Below, piece after piece: positions 8,382 to 17,874 of a stretch of DNA of 64,000 nt. Origin of the DNA: Flavobacteriaceae bacterium (GTDB taxonomy: Bacteria; Bacteroidota; Bacteroidia; Flavobacteriales; Flavobacteriaceae); the NCBI GenBank assembly GCA_013215095.1, contig JABSPM010000062.1, positions 1 to 64,000 on the forward strand. The letters run 5' to 3'. The position numbers were made by a program, and so were the translations under genes. The notes under the pieces are model-generated. The model did not search any database. It was not told the origin of the DNA and saw only the letters and a list, made by a program, of their open reading frames with translations. Every line of letters starts with the position of its first letter. Within the stretch, counting starts at the first letter, position 1.

Positions 8382-10148
8382 TTATTTAATGGTTGTAGGA
8401 TAAACAGTCATGAGCTGAATACCTTTGCGCTGTGTTGCGGATTTGATAGTACTAAGAGTTTCATAAACTTGGTCTCCAAACTTTTCTCTCAATAGAGTTT
8501 CATCACTTTTTATCCATCCAAAATTTTCAAAAATTTCATCAAAATTCATTTCAAAAACAGGATATTCTTCTATTCTGTACTCTTCAATTTCTGCAACTTT
8601 AGCAGCATATTCTAGTGCAACGTCCAAACCACCAATTTCATCTATCAACCCAATTTCTAAGGCATCTAATCCTGTATATACGCGTCCTTCGCCAATCTCT
8701 TTTACACGGTCTTGAGTCATGCCACGACCAACAGCTACGCGTCTTGTAAACAAGTCGTAAACATCATAAATACCATTCATAAAATAAGTGCGTTGATTCT
8801 CAGATAAGGGCTCCAAGAAACTATAAGTCATCGCATTTTTATGCGTGGTTACTTGTTCTGCATTAATTCCGATATTATCTGCTAAACCTTTTACATTTGG
8901 TAGCATTCCAAACACGCCGATACTCCCGGTAATTGTGGAGGCTTCAGCAACAATTCTATCTGCATTACAAGCGATGTAATAACCACCCGAAGCTGCAACA
9001 TTACCCATAGATACAATCACCGGTTTTACCTGCTTTGTCAATTCTATTTCTCTCCAAATAAGTTCGCTGGCTAGTGCACTTCCTCCTGGAGAATTAATAC
9101 GCAGTACAACGGCTTTTATACGCTCATCTTCTCTGGCTTCTCTAATTGCATCATTCATGACACCATCACCTATATAGTCTTTATTACCTTTGCCATAAAT
9201 AATTTCACCTTCCGCATAGATTACTGCAATACGATTTTTACTCCTAGTATTAAGTGCTATTTCTAAATCTGCATGCTCTGCATAATCCGTAATATTAATG
9301 GTGTTTAGTTCTTCTGATTTTGAAATGCCTAGTGCATTTTTCAACATATTTAAATATTCGTCATGATAAACTGCCTTATCTGCCAATTGAGACGCTACTG
9401 CTAAGGTTGCATTTCTAGCTAATAAATTTCCTGCAATTGTATCAATTTGATGTTCAGACAATCCTCTACTTTTAGCAATTTGAGACCTCATAGTGCTCCA
9501 AATAGAATTTAAGTAGATTGTAATTTGTTCGCGATTTTCATCACTCATTTCATTTAATAGATAAGGCTCTACAGCACTTTTGTATTTTCCGAGCTTAATA
9601 ACTTCCATCTTTACTCCTGTTTTGTCTTCAAAATCTTTATAGTAAAAACGCTCTGTAGACAAACCTTTAAATTCAAAAATAGCTGCAGGATTTACAAAAA
9701 TAGTATCTGCAACAGAACTCAAATAATAATCTTTCTGTGTGTAGATGTCACCATATGCCGTGATAAACTTTCCAGATGATTTGAATCGTAAGAGAGCATC
9801 TCTTAATGCTTGAATTTGTGCTACACCAGCAACGGTAATAGTATTATCTATAGATATCCCTTTAATTTTGTCGTCGATAGCAGCATAATCAATAGCATTA
9901 ATGATGTTAAATAATCCATCTTTTTTAGTATCGTCTAATGATGGAAAATCTTTAAATACGGTAGGGTCTGCATAATCTTGAACTGGAAAATTGAGCTTTA
10001 ATTCTAAAACCGAATTATTTTTCACATCCACGACATTGTCAGAATTACTACCTAAAGCAACGCCAACAATAATGAATAATAAAAAGAGGATTATACAAAA
10101 TATAATTAATCCTGTAATTGTAGAAAGTACACGTTTTAAAAAGTCCAT
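8382..10148 (-). CDS. sppA: Signal peptide peptidase SppA, 67-kDa type
   Basis: This 588-residue membrane-anchored serine protease degrades cleaved signal peptides. One N-terminal membrane helix (residues 8-32) precedes two ClpP-like repeats. The catalytic dyad is visible: Lys190 in KLGKYKSAVEPY in the first repeat and Ser387 in NVAASGGYYIA in the second, followed by STITGSIGVFG. The spacing of about 197 residues matches the E. coli enzyme. It lies 19 nt downstream of menE and probably shares its transcript; the association looks positional rather than functional. Confidence 0.95.
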   Translation of the reverse strand: MDFLKRVLSTITGLIIFCIILFLLFIIVGVALGSNSDNVVDVKNNSVLELKLNFPVQDYADPTVFKDFPSLDDTKKDGLFNIINAIDYAAIDDKIKGISIDNTITVAGVAQIQALRDALLRFKSSGKFITAYGDIYTQKDYYLSSVADTIFVNPAAIFEFKGLSTERFYYKDFEDKTGVKMEVIKLGKYKSAVEPYLLNEMSDENREQITIYLNSIWSTMRSQIAKSRGLSEHQIDTIAGNLLARNATLAVASQLADKAVYHDEYLNMLKNALGISKSEELNTINITDYAEHADLEIALNTRSKNRIAVIYAEGEIIYGKGNKDYIGDGVMNDAIREAREDERIKAVVLRINSPGGSALASELIWREIELTKQVKPVIVSMGNVAASGGYYIACNADRIVAEASTITGSIGVFGMLPNVKGLADNIGINAEQVTTHKNAMTYSFLEPLSENQRTYFMNGIYDVYDLFTRRVAVGRGMTQDRVKEIGEGRVYTGLDALEIGLIDEIGGLDVALEYAAKVAEIEEYRIEEYPVFEMNFDEIFENFGWIKSDETLLREKFGDQVYETLSTIKSATQRKGIQLMTVYPTTIK

Positions 10149-10167
10149 ATTTGATATTGTTTTCTAT

Positions 10168-11226
10168 TTAGTTGTTAAAAATTGAATTTAAAGTTTCTTC
10201 ACGCTTAATTTTTCCGCTAGACGTTTCTAAAAACTTTACAATGGTATAAATTTCTTTAGGTTTTTCAAATTTTTTCAAACCATTAAAAATGTCCAAGCTT
10301 AAATTATCCTTAGCAGACTCTAGTATCAATATCACTTTCTGACCTAATACCTTATCTGGTTTACTGGCAATAAAAAAACGCGAAGTGATAAAAGGATTTA
10401 ACTTAAATTCTATTTGCTCTGGAAATACCTTAATGCCTCCTGTGTTAATTACATTATCAAAACGTCCTAGTAATCGAAATTCTGAACTTGACTGCAAGGC
10501 TACAATATCATTAGTTACTAGGTGTTTTACATTGATATGTGGTGCATTTATAACTAAGCATTGTCTATCATCTTGTCTAATTTCTATATGAGGCAGTATT
10601 TTAAAATTGGAAAGTGCCATGCCTTTAATGTGCTTTACAGCAATATGTGTAATAGTTTCTGTCATGCCGTAAGTTTCATAGATCATACATGATGATTTCA
10701 ATATTTCAGGATACAGTCGAGGAGATAAGGCTGTGCCACCAACAATTAAGACTTTTATTTGATGCAGTTGACCAAAAGAGTGCTCGAGTTGTAACGGTAC
10801 CATTGCACAAAAATCATAGTACTTATTTGTTGTTTCTAATGGTTTGGATGTTGGAGGTATTACATCAAGTTCTAAACCCAAAATCATAGCTCTTACCAGC
10901 ATCATTTTTCCTGCAATATAAGTTGACGACAAGCACTGCAATGCTTTATAACCTGCTTTTAAATCGAAAAACGCACCTGTAGCAACTGCAGAATTTATCA
11001 TAGCCTGCTTTTCTAGTGTAATCACTTTTGGTACGCCGGTAGACCCAGAAGTATATACATTAATGGTACTTTTATTATTTAGCCAATCTGTTAAAAATTC
11101 CCCCATTACTTTTTCTTCATTAGCATTACTATTCTTGTAAGATTGCGCTAATACAATTAGTGTATTTATAGTATATGCTTTAGCATTTAATTTGAAGCTA
11201 GGATGTATATAATTATAACTTGGCAT
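10168..11226 (-). CDS. menE: o-Succinylbenzoate-CoA ligase (MenE-like AMP-binding enzyme)
   Basis: The 352-residue protein is an adenylate-forming enzyme of short MenE type. The phosphate-binding loop YTSGSTGVPKV lies near residues 58-68, YETYGMTETITHIA is the adenine/acid motif, and LLGRFDNVINTGGIKVFPEQ is the hinge. GKIKREE near the C-terminus supplies the catalytic lysine. It would activate o-succinylbenzoate with ATP and CoA in menaquinone synthesis. The shortened N-terminus is normal for Bacteroidota MenE. menC, menD and menF occur within 20 kb and support the assignment. The divergent DUF3857 gene starts about 100 bp away. Confidence 0.9.
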   Translation of the reverse strand: MPSYNYIHPSFKLNAKAYTINTLIVLAQSYKNSNANEEKVMGEFLTDWLNNKSTINVYTSGSTGVPKVITLEKQAMINSAVATGAFFDLKAGYKALQCLSSTYIAGKMMLVRAMILGLELDVIPPTSKPLETTNKYYDFCAMVPLQLEHSFGQLHQIKVLIVGGTALSPRLYPEILKSSCMIYETYGMTETITHIAVKHIKGMALSNFKILPHIEIRQDDRQCLVINAPHINVKHLVTNDIVALQSSSEFRLLGRFDNVINTGGIKVFPEQIEFKLNPFITSRFFIASKPDKVLGQKVILILESAKDNLSLDIFNGLKKFEKPKEIYTIVKFLETSSGKIKREETLNSIFNN

Positions 11227-11303
11227 TTTTGGTATGATATTGGTGATGTAAAATTATACTATTTTTAAATTCGAAAAGATGATATCTTAAATTAAAAAAA
11301 ATA

Positions 11304-11311
11304 TATCTTTG
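11304..11311 (+). promoter_or_regulatory. -7 box for the DUF3857 gene pair
   Basis: TATCTTTG is a perfect TAnnTTTG box, 17 bases before the ATG at 11329, which implies a short leader. No convincing -33 element is seen at 19-bp spacing. Confidence 0.5.
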
Positions 11312-11328
11312 AAACAATACGAAATTTT

Positions 11329-13218
11329 ATGAAGCAACTTTTTTTATGTGCCCTATTATTGCCTGCATTGTGTTTGTCTCAAGATTTTTTGGATGAGGAT
11401 TACCTCTACTTAAAGCGTCATGAGTATATTAAAGTCGATATGAATAAAAAAACGTTTACACTAGAAAAAAACGTTTACGAATCGGCAAAATATCAAACTG
11501 CAAAAAAAATGTATTTTGCCAATGAATCCATATACTATGATAGTTTTTCGGTAATAGAAGACATTGAGGCATACACCTACCACCCCGAAACAGATAAAAC
11601 AACCAAAGTAGATTATATTGAAACTAAGCGTGCTTTTGATAATGGTATCTTTTATAGTGACCAAGAATCAAAAAATTTCATTTTCCCAGCAGTTCGTAAA
11701 GGCGCTATCACAAATTTACGTTATAATGAAATAATCAAAGACCCTCATTTTATGGGGCTATTTCGATTTGGAACTTTTGTACCAACCAAGGAAGCGAAAC
11801 TTACGGTAGAGTTCCCAAAGCATGTAACTGTTGGCTATATTGAGTTTAACACTGAAAGCATAACTGTAGATTTAAAAAAAACGACAAAAGGAAAGAAAAA
11901 CATTTATACTTGGTCTATAAATGATATTGCGGGTTTTCAAGCCGAAGATGATACTGAAGACCCTCTACATTACCTACCTCATATTATTGTATATATTAAA
12001 AGCTATGAGCATAAAGGTAAAACCTATAATGTTTTAAATGATGTTAACGATTTGTACAAATGGTATACTACATTAGTGGAACGTATTGATTCTAAAAATT
12101 TGAACAAAGTTTATAAAATTGCAGAATCTCTTACCAAAGATTTAAGCACAAAACACGACAAAGCAGAAGCAATTTTTAATTGGGTGCAAGATAATATTAC
12201 TTATGTAGCATTTGAAGATGGACTAGGTGGTTTTATTCCACGCGGCGCGGCTAGTGTTTGTGAAAAGCGCTATGGCGATTGTAAAGACATGGCAAATCTT
12301 CTATTTGAAATGCTCAATCATGTTGATATCGAAGCCTATCGTACTTGGATTGGAACCAGAAATCGACCTTATTCCTATTACGAAGTACCAACACCAATGG
12401 TAGATAATCACATGATAGCAGCAGCTGTAATTGAAAAAGATACTATTTTTCTTGACGCCACAGATCGCTATGTCCCATATGGTATGCCTAGCGGATTTAC
12501 ACAAACCAAAGAAGCCCTTATAGGTATTGATGCCAATAATTTCAAAATTGTTAAAGTTCCACTCCAAGAACCTAACACGAGTGTGACTAAAGTTAATAGT
12601 GCTATTCGTTTAGAAAATGGTAGTATTAAAGTAGATGAACAACGTCTTTTGTCTGGATATGAAAAAGTTAATATGGTAAGTGACTATACCTATAAAAAGG
12701 CCGATAAAACAGAAGAAGAATTTTTAAACACTACGCTTACCCTTGGTAATAATAAAACGAAATATTCCAATATTAAAAAAACGCATTTTGATAATTCTAG
12801 AACACCTTTAGAATTGTCATACACACTTCATATTGATAACTACTCAAAAACAATAGGAAAAAAAACCTTTATTAATCTCAATATTGACAAAACCTTATCA
12901 AAGAGTAAGATTGATAATATCAATAGCAGAAAATATAGTAAAAAGATTGATTATAAATTTGAAAAAAAATACACGACATCTTTTACTGTACCAGATGGCT
13001 ATAAGGTAAACGCGATACCAAAAGATTTTGCCTTTGAACATCCTAATTATAGTTTTCAAATTAACTACACTCAAGACGGAGCCACAATTATTCAGCATAA
13101 AACCATAAAAATAAATACACTAAGTATTCAAAAGTCAGAATTTGAATCTTGGAATACATTTATCAAAAGTTTAATTAAAGCTTACAAAAAAAGTATAATA
13201 ATAGAACAAATTTCATGA
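11329..13218 (+). CDS. DUF3857/transglutaminase-like secreted protein
   Basis: This 629-residue protein starts with a signal peptide (MKQLFLCALLLPALCLSQ). An N-terminal beta-rich DUF3857 region runs to about residue 220. A transglutaminase-like core follows, with YGDCKDMANLLFEML (nucleophile Cys), NHMIAAAVIEKDTIFLDATD (His and Asp) and the typical IFNWVQDNITYVAFEDG lead-in. The C-terminal 200 residues are a DUF3858-like beta domain. The full Cys-His-Asp triad suggests an active protease or amide-exchange fold in the periplasm or at the outer membrane. The substrate is unknown. Its stop overlaps the start of the next, related gene by 4 nt. Confidence 0.88.
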   Translation: MKQLFLCALLLPALCLSQDFLDEDYLYLKRHEYIKVDMNKKTFTLEKNVYESAKYQTAKKMYFANESIYYDSFSVIEDIEAYTYHPETDKTTKVDYIETKRAFDNGIFYSDQESKNFIFPAVRKGAITNLRYNEIIKDPHFMGLFRFGTFVPTKEAKLTVEFPKHVTVGYIEFNTESITVDLKKTTKGKKNIYTWSINDIAGFQAEDDTEDPLHYLPHIIVYIKSYEHKGKTYNVLNDVNDLYKWYTTLVERIDSKNLNKVYKIAESLTKDLSTKHDKAEAIFNWVQDNITYVAFEDGLGGFIPRGAASVCEKRYGDCKDMANLLFEMLNHVDIEAYRTWIGTRNRPYSYYEVPTPMVDNHMIAAAVIEKDTIFLDATDRYVPYGMPSGFTQTKEALIGIDANNFKIVKVPLQEPNTSVTKVNSAIRLENGSIKVDEQRLLSGYEKVNMVSDYTYKKADKTEEEFLNTTLTLGNNKTKYSNIKKTHFDNSRTPLELSYTLHIDNYSKTIGKKTFINLNIDKTLSKSKIDNINSRKYSKKIDYKFEKKYTTSFTVPDGYKVNAIPKDFAFEHPNYSFQINYTQDGATIIQHKTIKINTLSIQKSEFESWNTFIKSLIKAYKKSIIIEQIS

Positions 13219-15149
13219 TAAAACAGATTACATTACTTGCTTTATTGGTGGTAACTAGCATCACTTTTGCACAACATTATAAGACCTATGATTGGGAATC
13301 ACAACCACGTTTGCATGAACTAAGCGAAGCAGAAAAGAAAAGCTCATCTGTTAGAATTTTACAGTATCATATTGTAGAATATGCCACAGCTGCTTCTAAT
13401 GGAAAACTTAAGATTTTTGAAACCACGCATAATATTACTCGTGTTAATGATGATAAAGGTATTGATAGGCATAATACGGTTTATATTCCAATGTATGGGG
13501 TAAATAACGTTGTGGATATCAAAGCGCGTACTCTTAATTCTGAAGGTAAAATCACAGAATTAAATAAAGACAATATCAAAGAAGTTAAAAATGTTGAGAC
13601 CTATGGGGATTTTAAAATTTTTGCAATAGAGGGTGTAGAAAAAGGTTCAGAAATTGAAGTCTTATACACAGTTGAAAAGACGTATGACAGACATGGTTCT
13701 CAAACAATTCAGAGTGATTTTCCTATAAGAAAAGCTGAATTTTTATTTATTACAGGAAAATTGAATGAGAATATTAAAGCATACCGTACAATCAATCAAT
13801 TTGAAACGACAAGCGTTAATGGTAAAAATGCAAAAGTTTTAAAGCTCAATGCTGTCCCTGCAATGATTAAGGAGGAATATGCTACGCCAAACGCTAATAA
13901 AATTGAAGTTGTTTATCAGTGCTTTCCTAAAGAGCAGAATATTACACAAGATATGTTTTGGAATAATGTAGTAACCAACGTCGGTAGTCAATTATTTCCA
14001 GAAAAATATCCAGAAATTGTAAAGACAGATGTCACAGCGATTGTAAAAGATTTAAATGCGCCTACACGATTTCAAATTGTAAATTTGGTGGATGATTACA
14101 TCAAAACCAACTTTACAGTAATAAAAAATAATAATCCAGATTTATCCAATTTAGAGTATATCTTGACTAATAGAACGGCTAGTGAATTTGGGATTCTAAA
14201 GGTATATGCACATTACCTTAAAGCTTTAGAAATTGAGTATGAAGTGGTGCTTACAGCAAATAGGTTTCAGTTTAAATTTGACCCAGACTTCTTTAACCCT
14301 AATGCCTTAAGAGATTTTCTAATTTACATCCCTCAAGAGAAAAAATATATCGCACCAGGACAAATTGAATACCGATTGGGTGAAGCACCTTTTAATATTT
14401 TAGGAAATTATGGCGTGTTCATAAGTAAAAATCTAGAATATTACTTTAGTAAAATCATTCAAAATGATAAGAACTATAGTCGTACAATGCGTAGCTCTAA
14501 CATTAGTTTTGGAAAAGATTTAGAATATGTTACCCTGGAGCAACATCATGAGTATACCGGGTTTTGGAGCGTCACCAATAGAGCTGTTTTAAACTTATCA
14601 ACTGAGCAAGCTTTAAAACAATTTGAAGATTATTTAACAGGTTCTGGTATCGAAGATAAAGTCATATTGAGTTACGAAACCAAGAACACCGAGATGCTAC
14701 AACAAACTTATAATTTACCTTTTATTGTAAATTGTAAATTGCAATCTGAAGCTTTATTGGAAGATGCTGGAGATAGTTATATCTTTCAAATAGGAAAGGT
14801 TATTGGTACACAAAGTGAGCTATATCAAGAGACGGATCGTTTAAACCCTATTGAAATGACCTATCCAAATCAATACGATTATACCCTTACTATAAACATT
14901 CCTGAAGGCTACGAAGCAGAAGGTTTAGAGTCTATTAATATCAAAAAAAATTATATCGCTGTAAATGGTACTGAAATCGCTAAATTTGAATCAAAATATG
15001 AGCAAAATGGTAACCAAATCATAATTACAATTCAGGAATTTTATAAAACTCATGAATTTGATTTACACCGTTACGAGGAATTTAGAACGGTCATTAATGC
15101 CGCTTCAGATTTTAATAAAGCCGCCATTCTTATAAAGCCTAAGGGATAA
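13215..15149 (+). CDS. DUF3857 protein, transglutaminase-like, probably catalytically degenerate
   Basis: The 644-residue paralogue of the preceding gene overlaps it by ATGA and is therefore translationally coupled. Signal peptide MIKQITLLALLVVTSITFAQ is followed by DUF3857 (about 40-250). In the region matching the transglutaminase core, the segment NRTASEFGILKVYAHYLKAL occupies the place of the YGDCKDMA nucleophile block. The Cys is therefore absent, and no HMIAAV-type His motif follows. It may be a non-enzymatic partner of the active paralogue. This pair arrangement recurs in flavobacteria, but its role is not known to me. Confidence 0.82.
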   Translation: MIKQITLLALLVVTSITFAQHYKTYDWESQPRLHELSEAEKKSSSVRILQYHIVEYATAASNGKLKIFETTHNITRVNDDKGIDRHNTVYIPMYGVNNVVDIKARTLNSEGKITELNKDNIKEVKNVETYGDFKIFAIEGVEKGSEIEVLYTVEKTYDRHGSQTIQSDFPIRKAEFLFITGKLNENIKAYRTINQFETTSVNGKNAKVLKLNAVPAMIKEEYATPNANKIEVVYQCFPKEQNITQDMFWNNVVTNVGSQLFPEKYPEIVKTDVTAIVKDLNAPTRFQIVNLVDDYIKTNFTVIKNNNPDLSNLEYILTNRTASEFGILKVYAHYLKALEIEYEVVLTANRFQFKFDPDFFNPNALRDFLIYIPQEKKYIAPGQIEYRLGEAPFNILGNYGVFISKNLEYYFSKIIQNDKNYSRTMRSSNISFGKDLEYVTLEQHHEYTGFWSVTNRAVLNLSTEQALKQFEDYLTGSGIEDKVILSYETKNTEMLQQTYNLPFIVNCKLQSEALLEDAGDSYIFQIGKVIGTQSELYQETDRLNPIEMTYPNQYDYTLTINIPEGYEAEGLESINIKKNYIAVNGTEIAKFESKYEQNGNQIIITIQEFYKTHEFDLHRYEEFRTVINAASDFNKAAILIKPKG

Positions 15150-15152
15150 ACA

Positions 15153-15689
15153 ATGTGTAGATCTTATATTTTTACTTCTGAACGTTTGGGGTTTAGAAAT
15201 TGGAAGCGTGATGACTTGGAAGATTTTGCAGCCATAAATGCGGACTTCCGTGTTATGGAATATTTCCCTTTTGTGCTTAATAAGGCAGATACAAAAGCCT
15301 CTATTCAGAGCTATCAAGAACATTATGACACATATGGCTACAATTATTTTGCTGTTGAAACCTTATCGAATAAGGAGTTTATAGGGTTTATTGGCATGGC
15401 TTTTCAAACCTATAAAAGCAAGTATACACCTGCGACAGACATTGGTTGGCGACTAAAACCATCGGCTTGGGGAAATGGCTATGCTACTGAAGGTGCAAAA
15501 CGTTGCTTAGAGTATGCCTTTAAGGCTTTAGAATTAGAGCGTGTCATTGCTATTTGTACTATAAATAATATTAATTCAGAGCGTGTAATGCAAAAAATTG
15601 GTATGACGAAATTAGGAAATTTTAAGCATCCAAAACTTAAAGATTATCCAGATTATGAGGATTGTTTATGTTATGAGATTGGCTTATAA
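15153..15689 (+). CDS. GNAT acetyltransferase, RimJ/RimL type
   Basis: This 178-residue protein matches the RimJ/RimL group: FTSERLGFRNWKRDDLEDFA at the N-terminus, IGWRLKPSAWGNGYATEGAK with the acetyl-CoA pyrophosphate-binding RxxGxG-like loop (WGNGYA), and a family-typical NSERVMQKIGM. It likely transfers acetyl from acetyl-CoA to an amino group of a protein or small molecule. It begins 3 nt after the stop of the upstream gene, so it is co-transcribed with the DUF3857 pair. The stop codon is embedded in the terminator stem. Confidence 0.88.
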   Translation: MCRSYIFTSERLGFRNWKRDDLEDFAAINADFRVMEYFPFVLNKADTKASIQSYQEHYDTYGYNYFAVETLSNKEFIGFIGMAFQTYKSKYTPATDIGWRLKPSAWGNGYATEGAKRCLEYAFKALELERVIAICTINNINSERVMQKIGMTKLGNFKHPKLKDYPDYEDCLCYEIGL

Positions 15690-15719
15690 AAAAACGCACC
15701 ATATAAGGTGCGTTTTTTT
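15688..15719. terminator. Bidirectional terminator overlapping two stop codons
   Basis: AAAAAACGCACC and GGTGCGTTTTTT pair around a 5-6 base loop, with A- and T-tracts on both sides. It serves the plus-strand acetyltransferase and the minus-strand CPBP gene. The stop codons (15687-15689 and 15718-15720) lie at the two feet of the hairpin. Confidence 0.85.
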
Positions 15720-16659
15720 ATTTTATATCGTCTTCTATAATCCTATAGTTATCTAGGGGTAATGGCGCTACAACTCCACATAGTTTTTCTTTCCAGTTCC
15801 TCCACTTGTATATTTTAGCAAAAATAAATGTTAAGATTGGAAACAACACAAATACTGGTATCATAATACTTGCTGCAGTTGATGATGTTGGGTCGGACAT
15901 ATCTTTTAAAATAGAATGTGTTTGAAACGCCGTCCAATCTGCTGTAACAAGTAATGCAGTAAACAAATTATTAGCAGCATGAAATCCAAGAGCTAACTCC
16001 AAACCTTCATCCATTAAGGTAATAATGCCTAAGAAAAATCCAGTACCTATGTAATAAACCATAACGATATACCCTAGCTTATCTACTTCTGGATTAGCAA
16101 TATGCATTACACCAAAAATCACTGAGGTTATGACTAATGGCACCCATTTATTTTTTGCTATTACACCAATACCTTGCATCATATAGCCTCTAAACAAATA
16201 TTCTTCGAAGCTAGTTTGCAACGGAACTAAAAGAATAGCAATAAGAGCTAATATTACAAATTTTTCGCTATTAAAATTCCATATATAGTCTTCAGGAGTG
16301 GTATAATAGTCTACAAGTATTAATCCACTAGAAAGAATCCCCCAAATGAAAAACGCAAAAACCACACGTTTCCAATCAATATGTGCTCTGGAGGTTGTTA
16401 AGGAAGTTAAGGACTGTTTGTGGATGTACTTTACCCAAAACAAGAGTAAGACTAAACCAATAGCTAGTGGCAATAAGGACTCAACTAAAAATCTATTTTT
16501 ACCTTTACGCTCTATTTCACTTTTAATAATCGCATTGGTATCCAAATCCAACAGTTTTACCGCCAGAAAATTAAGTACCATTAAACCTAGAAAAAGTCCA
16601 GGAATAATTAAATACTTCCAAGACCTAAACGATGCGTTATATACTTGTCTTATATACAT
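15718..16659 (-). CDS. CPBP family intramembrane glutamic endopeptidase
   Basis: The protein has 313 residues and about eight hydrophobic segments. The family motifs are present: SFEEYLFRGYMMQG (EExxxR), VIFGVMHIANPE (FxxxH) and LGFHAANN. These are the catalytic glutamates and the metal/water-coordinating histidines of CAAX protease and bacteriocin-processing enzymes (ABI/CPBP). It probably cleaves a membrane-embedded or prenylated substrate; the identity is unknown. It begins immediately after the menC stop, so it is translated from the menC message. Confidence 0.88.
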   Translation of the reverse strand: MYIRQVYNASFRSWKYLIIPGLFLGLMVLNFLAVKLLDLDTNAIIKSEIERKGKNRFLVESLLPLAIGLVLLLFWVKYIHKQSLTSLTTSRAHIDWKRVVFAFFIWGILSSGLILVDYYTTPEDYIWNFNSEKFVILALIAILLVPLQTSFEEYLFRGYMMQGIGVIAKNKWVPLVITSVIFGVMHIANPEVDKLGYIVMVYYIGTGFFLGIITLMDEGLELALGFHAANNLFTALLVTADWTAFQTHSILKDMSDPTSSTAASIMIPVFVLFPILTFIFAKIYKWRNWKEKLCGVVAPLPLDNYRIIEDDIK

Positions 16660-17697
16660 TTATAAATTTTTAATATTCCATTTTTGTTTCAAATTGTATT
16701 GCAATGTACCATTTTTCACTAGCAATGGACTGTCAAAATTATTGGTAAACAAACTTCCAGTTCCAAGACCTTGAGGCATTTTGTTGTTTAAAATATAGGT
16801 CCATTGTGCTATGGCATTCAAACCAATATTACTCTCTAACGCACTAGTTATCCACCAACCTATATTTTGAGACTCTGCAGTTTCAATCCAGACTTTACTG
16901 CCTCTGAATCCACCTACTAGACTTGGCTTTAAGATGATATAATGCGGATTAATTATTTGTAGCAACTCTTGTTTTTTTGGAATATCAAACACCCCAATTA
17001 ACTCTTCGTCTAAAGCTATTGGCAAAGGTGTTTGCTCGCATAATCTTGCCATCTGCTCTAATTGTCCTTGCTGTATGGGTTGTTCTATGGAATGTAATTC
17101 TAAATCAGACAATAGTTTTAATTTTTCTAAAGCTTCTGATGGTGTAAAAGCGCCATTAGCATCCACCCGAAGTTCTAAATCTTTAGCTGAGAATTCTTTT
17201 CTGATAGATTTGAGTAAATTGAGCTCCGTTTCAAAATCAATAGCGCCAATTTTCATTTTTATGCACGAAAAACCAGCATCAATCTTATCCTGAATTTGTG
17301 CTTTCATAAAAGCCTCACTACCCATCCAAATGAGTCCATTAATAGGAATAGTTTGTTTGTAAGACGTAAACTCAGATGGAAACAGCAGAAATGGGGTATT
17401 ACTTTCTAATGATTGGAATGCCATTTCTAATCCAAATTGAATACTTGGAAATTCAGTTAAGGTATCTAATAATGTCTCTAAGCCCAAATGAATATGGTCA
17501 CAAGCCCATTGTAATTTGGATTCAAAATTTGGTCGGTCATCAATACTTAAACCACGGAACATGCCACATTCGCCTATACCAAAACGGTGACCTCCTTCTA
17601 TTTTTATAAACCAAGTAGCTTTTTGCTTTAGCACACCTCTAGAAGTACCACTAGCCTGCTTGAAAATTAAACGATATGCCTTAAAAGTTGCTGTCAT
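16660..17697 (-). CDS. menC: o-Succinylbenzoate synthase
   Basis: The 345-residue enolase-superfamily enzyme dehydrates SHCHC to o-succinylbenzoate. The barrel residues are recognisable: Lys in CIKMKIGAI, metal ligands Asp in LRVDANGAF, Glu in SIEQPI and Asp-Glu in IALDEELIG, then Lys in IILKPSLVGG. The family's specificity loop and a C-terminal GLGTGSLFTNNF segment are intact. The CPBP gene follows directly. In this window menC is separated from menE by a block of plus-strand genes. Confidence 0.93.
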   Translation of the reverse strand: MTATFKAYRLIFKQASGTSRGVLKQKATWFIKIEGGHRFGIGECGMFRGLSIDDRPNFESKLQWACDHIHLGLETLLDTLTEFPSIQFGLEMAFQSLESNTPFLLFPSEFTSYKQTIPINGLIWMGSEAFMKAQIQDKIDAGFSCIKMKIGAIDFETELNLLKSIRKEFSAKDLELRVDANGAFTPSEALEKLKLLSDLELHSIEQPIQQGQLEQMARLCEQTPLPIALDEELIGVFDIPKKQELLQIINPHYIILKPSLVGGFRGSKVWIETAESQNIGWWITSALESNIGLNAIAQWTYILNNKMPQGLGTGSLFTNNFDSPLLVKNGTLQYNLKQKWNIKNL

Positions 17698-17802
17698 AAT
17701 TTATGAGTAACAAAAATACCTTATTTTTAAATAGAAATATAGCGACTTGTCATTAAATTCAATTGAACATTTATTTGAACGTCTATGATTGTCTTATAAT
17801 TG

Positions 17803-17836
17803 AAAAAAAAGACCTCTTGGATGTAGAGGTCTTTTT
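17803..17836. terminator. Hairpin with A/T tracts before the M61 peptidase gene end
   Basis: GACCTCT and AGAGGTC pair around a 7-base loop, with eight A on the left and five T on the right. On the minus strand it lies about 40 bases after the M61 stop codon and works as an intrinsic terminator. It would also stop plus-strand readthrough. Confidence 0.8.
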
Positions 17837-17874
17837 ATTAATTATACTGAAAAAATAGTAATTTTGTAGGAACT

